Shown one piece after another: positions 60,336 to 64,000 of a stretch of DNA of 64,000 nucleotides. The position numbers and the translations under genes were made by a program. The stretch's first letter is position 1; each line of letters begins with the position of its first letter. The notes beneath the pieces were generated by a model. It did no database searches. It saw nothing but the letters and a program-made list of their open reading frames with translations, and was not told where the DNA came from. The stretch is from assembly GCA_030683005.1 (NCBI GenBank), contig JAUXMY010000026.1, forward strand, positions 37,080 to 101,079, written 5' to 3'. This stretch comes from Caulobacter sp. GTDB lineage: Bacteria; Pseudomonadota; Alphaproteobacteria; Caulobacterales; Caulobacteraceae.

Positions 60336-61847
60336 ATGTCCAATCTCTTCACCACCCTCACCGCCAACGCCGTCCCGTCCGCGCCGTTCATCGAGCGCCC
60401 CGACGGCCGGGTCGACAGCTACGCCGACCTGGGCGCCCACACCGCCCGCTACGCCCACGCCCTGCGCGCGCTCGGCGTGAAGCCTGGCGACCGGGTGGCC
60501 GCGCAGGTCGAGAAGAGCCCGGAGAACCTCTACCTCTACCTGGCCACGATCCGGGCCGGGGCGGTCTTCCTGCCGCTCAACACCGCCTACACGATCCGCG
60601 AGCTGGACTATTTCATCGGCGACGCCGGCCCCGCGCTGGTGGTCTGCGACCCGCTGGTCGAGGAGGAGATCGCCGGGCTGATCGATCCGATGGACGCGAA
60701 GGTCGCGACCCTGGACGCCCACGGGCAGGGGACCCTGACCGACATCGCCGAGAGCCGGCCCTCGACGTTCCAGACCGTCGAGCGGGCGCCGACCGACCTG
60801 GCCGCCATCTGCTACACCTCCGGCACCACGGGCCGGTCGAAGGGGGCGATGCTCACCCACGGCAACCTGGCCAGCAATGCCGCGACGCTGGTGGACCTGT
60901 GGCGGTTCACGGCGAAGGACGTGCTGATCCACGCCCTGCCGATCTACCATGTGCACGGGCTGTTCGTGGCCACCAATGTGCTGTTGATGGCCGGCGGATC
61001 GATGATCTTCCGGGCGAAGTTCGATGCGGCCGAGGCCCTGAGCCTCTTCTCCCGCGCCACGGCCCTGATGGGCGTGCCGACCTTCTACACCCGCCTGCTG
61101 GCCCAACCCGGTCTGACCCGCGAGGCGGTCGCCGGCATGCGCCTGTTCATCAGCGGCTCGGCCCCGCTGCTGGCCGAGGTGCACCGCGAATGGTCCGAAC
61201 GCACCGGCACGGCCATCCTCGAACGCTACGGCATGACCGAGACGGGGATGAACACCTCCAACCCCTATGACGGCGACCGGGTGGCCGGTACGGTCGGCTT
61301 CCCGCTGCCCGACGTGGCCCTGCGCATCGCCGATCCGGAGACCGGCGCCGTCCTGCCCGCCGGCGAAATCGGCATGATCGAGGTCAAGGGCCCCAACGTC
61401 TTCGCCGGCTACTGGAACATGCCGGAGAAGACCGCCGCCGAGTTCCGCGCCGACGGCTTCTTCATCACCGGCGACCTGGGGATGATCGACGAGCGCGGCT
61501 ACGTCCACATCGTCGGGCGCGGCAAGGACCTGATCATCTCAGGCGGCTTCAACGTCTATCCCAAGGAGGTCGAGGAGGAGCTCGACGCGCTGCCGGGCGT
61601 GGTCGAGAGCGCCGTCATCGGCCTGCCGCACCCGGACCTGGGCGAGGGGGTCACCGCCGTGGTGGCGACCGGCGGCAAGGGGGCCTTCGATGAGGCTGCT
61701 GTGATCGCCGCGCTGAAGGACCGGCTGGCGCGGTTCAAACAGCCCAAGCGCGTGCTGTTCGTCGACGACCTGCCGCGCAACGCGATGGGCAAGGTGCAGA
61801 AGGCGCTGCTGCGGGAGATGCATGCGGGGCTTTACAAGGGCGGCTGA
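60336..61847 (+). CDS. matB: Malonyl-CoA synthetase (acyl-CoA ligase)
   Basis: 503-residue ANL-superfamily ligase. AMP-binding motif YTSGTTGRSKGAMLTH, then ALPIYHVHGLFVATN, GSAPLLAEVH, RYGMTETGMNTSNPYDGDRVAGTVGFPLP, and GDLGMIDERGYVHIVGRGKDLIISGGFNVYPKEVE, with Lys near the C-terminus (NAMGKVQK). The MTETGMNTSNPY segment is characteristic of MatB, which activates malonate; methylmalonate or another short diacid is possible. Start MSNLFTTL at 60336. Confidence 0.88.
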   Translation: MSNLFTTLTANAVPSAPFIERPDGRVDSYADLGAHTARYAHALRALGVKPGDRVAAQVEKSPENLYLYLATIRAGAVFLPLNTAYTIRELDYFIGDAGPALVVCDPLVEEEIAGLIDPMDAKVATLDAHGQGTLTDIAESRPSTFQTVERAPTDLAAICYTSGTTGRSKGAMLTHGNLASNAATLVDLWRFTAKDVLIHALPIYHVHGLFVATNVLLMAGGSMIFRAKFDAAEALSLFSRATALMGVPTFYTRLLAQPGLTREAVAGMRLFISGSAPLLAEVHREWSERTGTAILERYGMTETGMNTSNPYDGDRVAGTVGFPLPDVALRIADPETGAVLPAGEIGMIEVKGPNVFAGYWNMPEKTAAEFRADGFFITGDLGMIDERGYVHIVGRGKDLIISGGFNVYPKEVEEELDALPGVVESAVIGLPHPDLGEGVTAVVATGGKGAFDEAAVIAALKDRLARFKQPKRVLFVDDLPRNAMGKVQKALLREMHAGLYKGG

Positions 61848-61860
61848 GCCTTATCTCGGT

Positions 61861-62068
61861 CGTCATGGCCCGGCTCGTCCGGGCCACCCATGCATGTTGA
61901 GAGGGAAGGCTTTGCGTGCTTCGACACGCGGTCTGCGACCGCTGCTCAGCATGACTAGGCCGGGAAGCCTTCTTACCCAGTCATCCTGAGCAGCCGCGCA
62001 GCGGCGTGTCGAAGGACGCACGGCGCAGGCGGTGTCCATGGGTGGCCCGGACGAGTCGGGCCATGACG
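61861..62068. repeat. Repeat family D, inverted pair of 32-bp arms enclosing a family A element
   Basis: Left arm 61861-61892 begins CGTCATGGCCCGGCTCGTCC; right arm 62037-62068 is its reverse complement with one mismatch (ends CGGACGAGTCGGGCCATGAC-G). Between them lies the family-A element at 61913-62020, which looks inserted into the D element. This region fills the 293-bp gap before the SDR gene. Confidence 0.8.
61913..62020. repeat. Intergenic repeat, family A, copy 6 (nested in family D)
   Basis: TTGCGTGCTTCGACACGCGG left and CGTGTCGAAGGACGCA right, with CTGCTCAGCATGACT / GTCATCCTGAGCAG inside. Symmetric position between the family D arms. Confidence 0.85.
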
Positions 62069-62140
62069 AGCGGGGGGAGAGCCCCTTTACAACGCCCCCT
62101 CGTCAGTCTCTATTCGCAACTCGCTACGGAGGCGCCGCGA

Positions 62141-62866
62141 ATGTCGAAGAAGGCCGTGCTCGTCATCGGGGCCGGTGACGCCACCGGCGGGGCCATCGCC
62201 CGCCGCTTCGCCCGCGAGGGCCTGGCCGCCGTCATCGTGCGCCGGGACGCCGAGAACCTGACCGCGCTCGCCGACCAGATCCGCGCCGAGGGCGGCGAGG
62301 CCCATCCCTTCGGCGTCGACGCCCGGCTCGAGGAGCCGATGGTTGAACTGTTCGAGCGCATCGAGACCGACATCGCGCCGCTGGAGGCCGTGGTCTTCAA
62401 CATCGGCGCGAACGTCAATTTCGGCATCCGCGACACCACCGCCCGCGTCTATCGCAAGGTCTGGGAGATGGCGGCCTTCGCCGGCTTCCTGACCGGGCGC
62501 GAGGCGGCCCGGCACATGGTCCCGCGCGGCCGGGGCACGATCCTCTTCACCGGCGCCACCGCCTCCCTGCGCGGCGGCAAGGGCTTTTCCGCCTTCGCCG
62601 GCGCCAAGTTCGCGCTGCGGGGTCTGGCGCAGAGCATGGCGCGGGAGCTGGGGCCGCAAGGCGTCCACGTCGCCCACACCATCATCGACGGGGCCATCGA
62701 CACCGCCTGGATCGCCGAGAACTTCCCGCAGCGCCATGCGCTGAAGGACCAGGACGGCATCCTCGACCCCGACCACATCGCCGACGCCTACTGGATGCTG
62801 CACAGCCAGCCCCGCGACGCCTGGACCCATGAGCTGGACCTGCGGCCCTGGATGGAGACCTTCTGA
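62141..62866 (+). CDS. Short-chain dehydrogenase/reductase-family protein
   Basis: 241 residues. Rossmann segment KKAVLVIGAGDATGGAIARRFAREG is a weaker TGxxxGxG (GAGDATG), and the expected YxxxK appears as the FAGAKFALRGLAQ motif: the catalytic Tyr position is Phe (FSAFAGAKFAL). NIGANVNFGIRDTTARVYRKVWEMAAFAGFLTGREAA and DTAWIAENFPQRH follow. It may bind NAD(P) without classical SDR catalysis. Overlaps the next gene by one base. Confidence 0.8.
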   Translation: MSKKAVLVIGAGDATGGAIARRFAREGLAAVIVRRDAENLTALADQIRAEGGEAHPFGVDARLEEPMVELFERIETDIAPLEAVVFNIGANVNFGIRDTTARVYRKVWEMAAFAGFLTGREAARHMVPRGRGTILFTGATASLRGGKGFSAFAGAKFALRGLAQSMARELGPQGVHVAHTIIDGAIDTAWIAENFPQRHALKDQDGILDPDHIADAYWMLHSQPRDAWTHELDLRPWMETF

Positions 62867-63453
62867 TGGGCAAGACCCTGGAATTCCTGTTCGACGTCGG
62901 TAGCCCGACGACCTACCTGGCCCACAAGCGCCTGCCCGACCTGATCGCCCGCACCGGGGCGGAGGTCGTCTATGTCCCCGTCCTGCTGGGCGGCATCTTC
63001 AAGGCCACGGGCAACGCCTCGCCGGTGATGGTGCCGGCCAAGGGCGTCTACATGGGCGCCGACATGGCGCGGTTCGCCAGGAAGTTCGGCGTGCCGCTGA
63101 ACATGAACCCCTACTTCCCGATCAACACCATCACCCTGATGCGGATGGCGGCCGGGATGGTGGGGGAGGAGGCCTTCCCCCGGCTGGTCGACACCCTGTT
63201 CGACGCCATGTGGAAGGGCCGCAAGAACATGGGCGACCCGGAGGTCGTGTCGGCGGTGCTGGGCGGCGCGGGCTTTGACCCGGCCGCGCTGCTGGCCCTC
63301 GCCGGGACGGCGGAGGCCAAGGACCGGCTGAAGGCCAATACCGAGAGCGCCGTCGCCCGCGGGGCCTTCGGCGCCCCGACCTTCTTCGTCGATGACGAGA
63401 TGTTCTTCGGCCAGGATCGCCTCGACTTCATCGAGGAGGCGCTGGCGCGCTGA
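62866..63453 (+). CDS. 2-hydroxychromene-2-carboxylate isomerase-like (DsbA-fold) protein
   Basis: 195 residues, thioredoxin/DsbA-like fold. EFLFDVGSPTTYLAHKRLPDL is the HCCA-isomerase/GST-kappa N-terminal motif with Ser in place of the Cys of true DsbA; the later GAFGAPTFFVDDEMFFGQDRLDFIEEAL is the family C-terminal motif. It may act on an aromatic ring-cleavage product or be a glutathione-dependent isomerase. Coupled to the SDR upstream, which suggests one degradation route. Confidence 0.88.
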   Translation: MGKTLEFLFDVGSPTTYLAHKRLPDLIARTGAEVVYVPVLLGGIFKATGNASPVMVPAKGVYMGADMARFARKFGVPLNMNPYFPINTITLMRMAAGMVGEEAFPRLVDTLFDAMWKGRKNMGDPEVVSAVLGGAGFDPAALLALAGTAEAKDRLKANTESAVARGAFGAPTFFVDDEMFFGQDRLDFIEEALAR

Positions 63454-63576
63454 CCGGACGGAGCGCTTGACCCACGCTCCGACTTGGCGAATCTGTCGCC
63501 GCCGGGTCTGATCGTCATACAAGCGTCCAGATCGGCGGCGAGGTTCGCGGCCCCCGGGTGTGGAGACGATCAAGAC

Positions 63577-64000
63577 ATGGAGCCGCCTTCCAAGGACGAT
63601 CCGGCCAACCCCTACGGCTTCAGGAAGGCCTGGGGAAAGCAGCCGCAGGGCGCCTTCCGGATCGGGCCGCTGCCGAAGGCGGGCGCCGCGCCGATCCGCA
63701 TGCCGGCGCCGCCCCCGACGCCGACGCCGAAGGCGCAGTCCCGGCCGATTCCCGAACCGACGCCGCAGCGCCCGTCCAGCATCCTGACCGGCTCGGCCGC
63801 CGCGCCGACGCCGCAGGCTCCGTTCGCCGCGCCGCTGCAGCCCATCCAGAAGCGTCCGCCCCGCCCGACCGGCCCGACGGTCCGGCCGGAGTCGATGCCA
63901 TTGGGGGCCGCCGCGCCCGCGCCCCGGCCCGCGTCGCCGCCCCGGCCGCCAGCGCCTGAACCGGTCGCCGTGGCGCGCCCCGAGCCGCCCGTCCTGGCCC
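63577..64000 (+). CDS. Pro/Ala-rich protein, N-terminal part (cut by window edge)
   Basis: Open frame of 141 codons running off the right edge. After MEPPSKDDPANPYGFRKAWG the residues are mostly Pro, Ala, Arg and Thr, so it is probably a disordered linker before a domain outside the window. No signal peptide or membrane segment is seen in this part. Function unknown. Confidence 0.55.
   Translation, partial: MEPPSKDDPANPYGFRKAWGKQPQGAFRIGPLPKAGAAPIRMPAPPPTPTPKAQSRPIPEPTPQRPSSILTGSAAAPTPQAPFAAPLQPIQKRPPRPTGPTVRPESMPLGAAAPAPRPASPPRPPAPEPVAVARPEPPVLA

Noticed and set aside
1..64000. CRISPR array
   Set aside because: No regularly spaced direct repeats of 24-40 bp; the repeats seen are palindromic intergenic elements, not arrays.
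1..64000. Insertion sequence or integron
   Set aside because: No transposase or integrase ORF and no terminal inverted repeats around a coding unit were seen.

Overview
This window is chromosomal DNA from a GC-rich alphaproteobacterium of the order Caulobacterales, most likely Caulobacteraceae (Caulobacter, Phenylobacterium or a close relative). The placement rests on lineage-marking genes: spmX (a lysozyme-derived polarity factor with two C-terminal membrane helices), mipZ, divK followed by pleD and then rpmG, and cicA lying antisense between clpP and clpX. No rRNA, phage module, insertion sequence or CRISPR array was seen. Almost all of the window is coding, with many 1-8 nt overlaps between adjacent genes.

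Layout. 1-6.8 kb: dprA (cut by the window edge) and plsY, a pyrB/dihydroorotase-like pair, tRNA-Leu(GAG), mgtE and spmX. 6.9-19.7 kb: leucine catabolism genes (ivd, mccB, methylglutaconyl-CoA hydratase, mccA), interrupted by a XRE-AbrB/PIN toxin-antitoxin pair, several small lipoproteins, a metallo-beta-lactamase-fold protein with a possible leader peptide, a methyltransferase and a cNMP-binding patatin. 19.7-29.1 kb: DUF1489, panC, mipZ, a J-domain membrane protein, a D,D-carboxypeptidase with a SPOR domain, a phasin with two palindromic operators, RidA, GDPD, FemAB-like, HIT and aldo/keto reductase genes. 29.2-31.1 kb: an unusual pair, a small-molecule-kinase-like protein and a protein that looks like nucleotidyltransferase plus nucleoside diphosphate kinase (NDK). 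31.2-39.4 kb: clpA-clpS, an S9 peptidase, dinB with a zinc ribbon, a ROK kinase and a HAD protein.

39.4-51.3 kb: CtrA-box-preceded divK-pleD, a membrane protein, rpmG, tandem Nudix genes, DUF4424, VOC, an SLC13 transporter, hypothetical genes and rnr. 51.3-58.5 kb: a pair of amidohydrolases (one apparently active, one degenerate), clpP, cicA, clpX and small genes. 58.6-64 kb: a TauD-type dioxygenase divergent from a Crp/Fnr regulator, malonyl-CoA synthetase, an SDR, an HCCA-isomerase-like thioredoxin-fold protein, and the start of a Pro/Ala-rich protein.

The genes connect in three ways. First, one 60-kb stretch holds much of the Caulobacter cell-cycle and polarity circuit: DivK, PleD, SpmX, MipZ, and both Clp unfoldases with ClpS and ClpP. 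Second, leucine degradation to 3-hydroxy-3-methylglutaryl-CoA is nearly complete. Third, intergenic palindromic repeats of at least four families sit at many gene ends; some supply Shine-Dalgarno-like sequence or the 3' end of a gene, and one is nested inside another. Candidate regulatory sites include a sigma-54 promoter before spmX, a CtrA box before divK, PhaR-like palindromes before the phasin, and a palindrome between the dioxygenase and its Crp-like neighbour.
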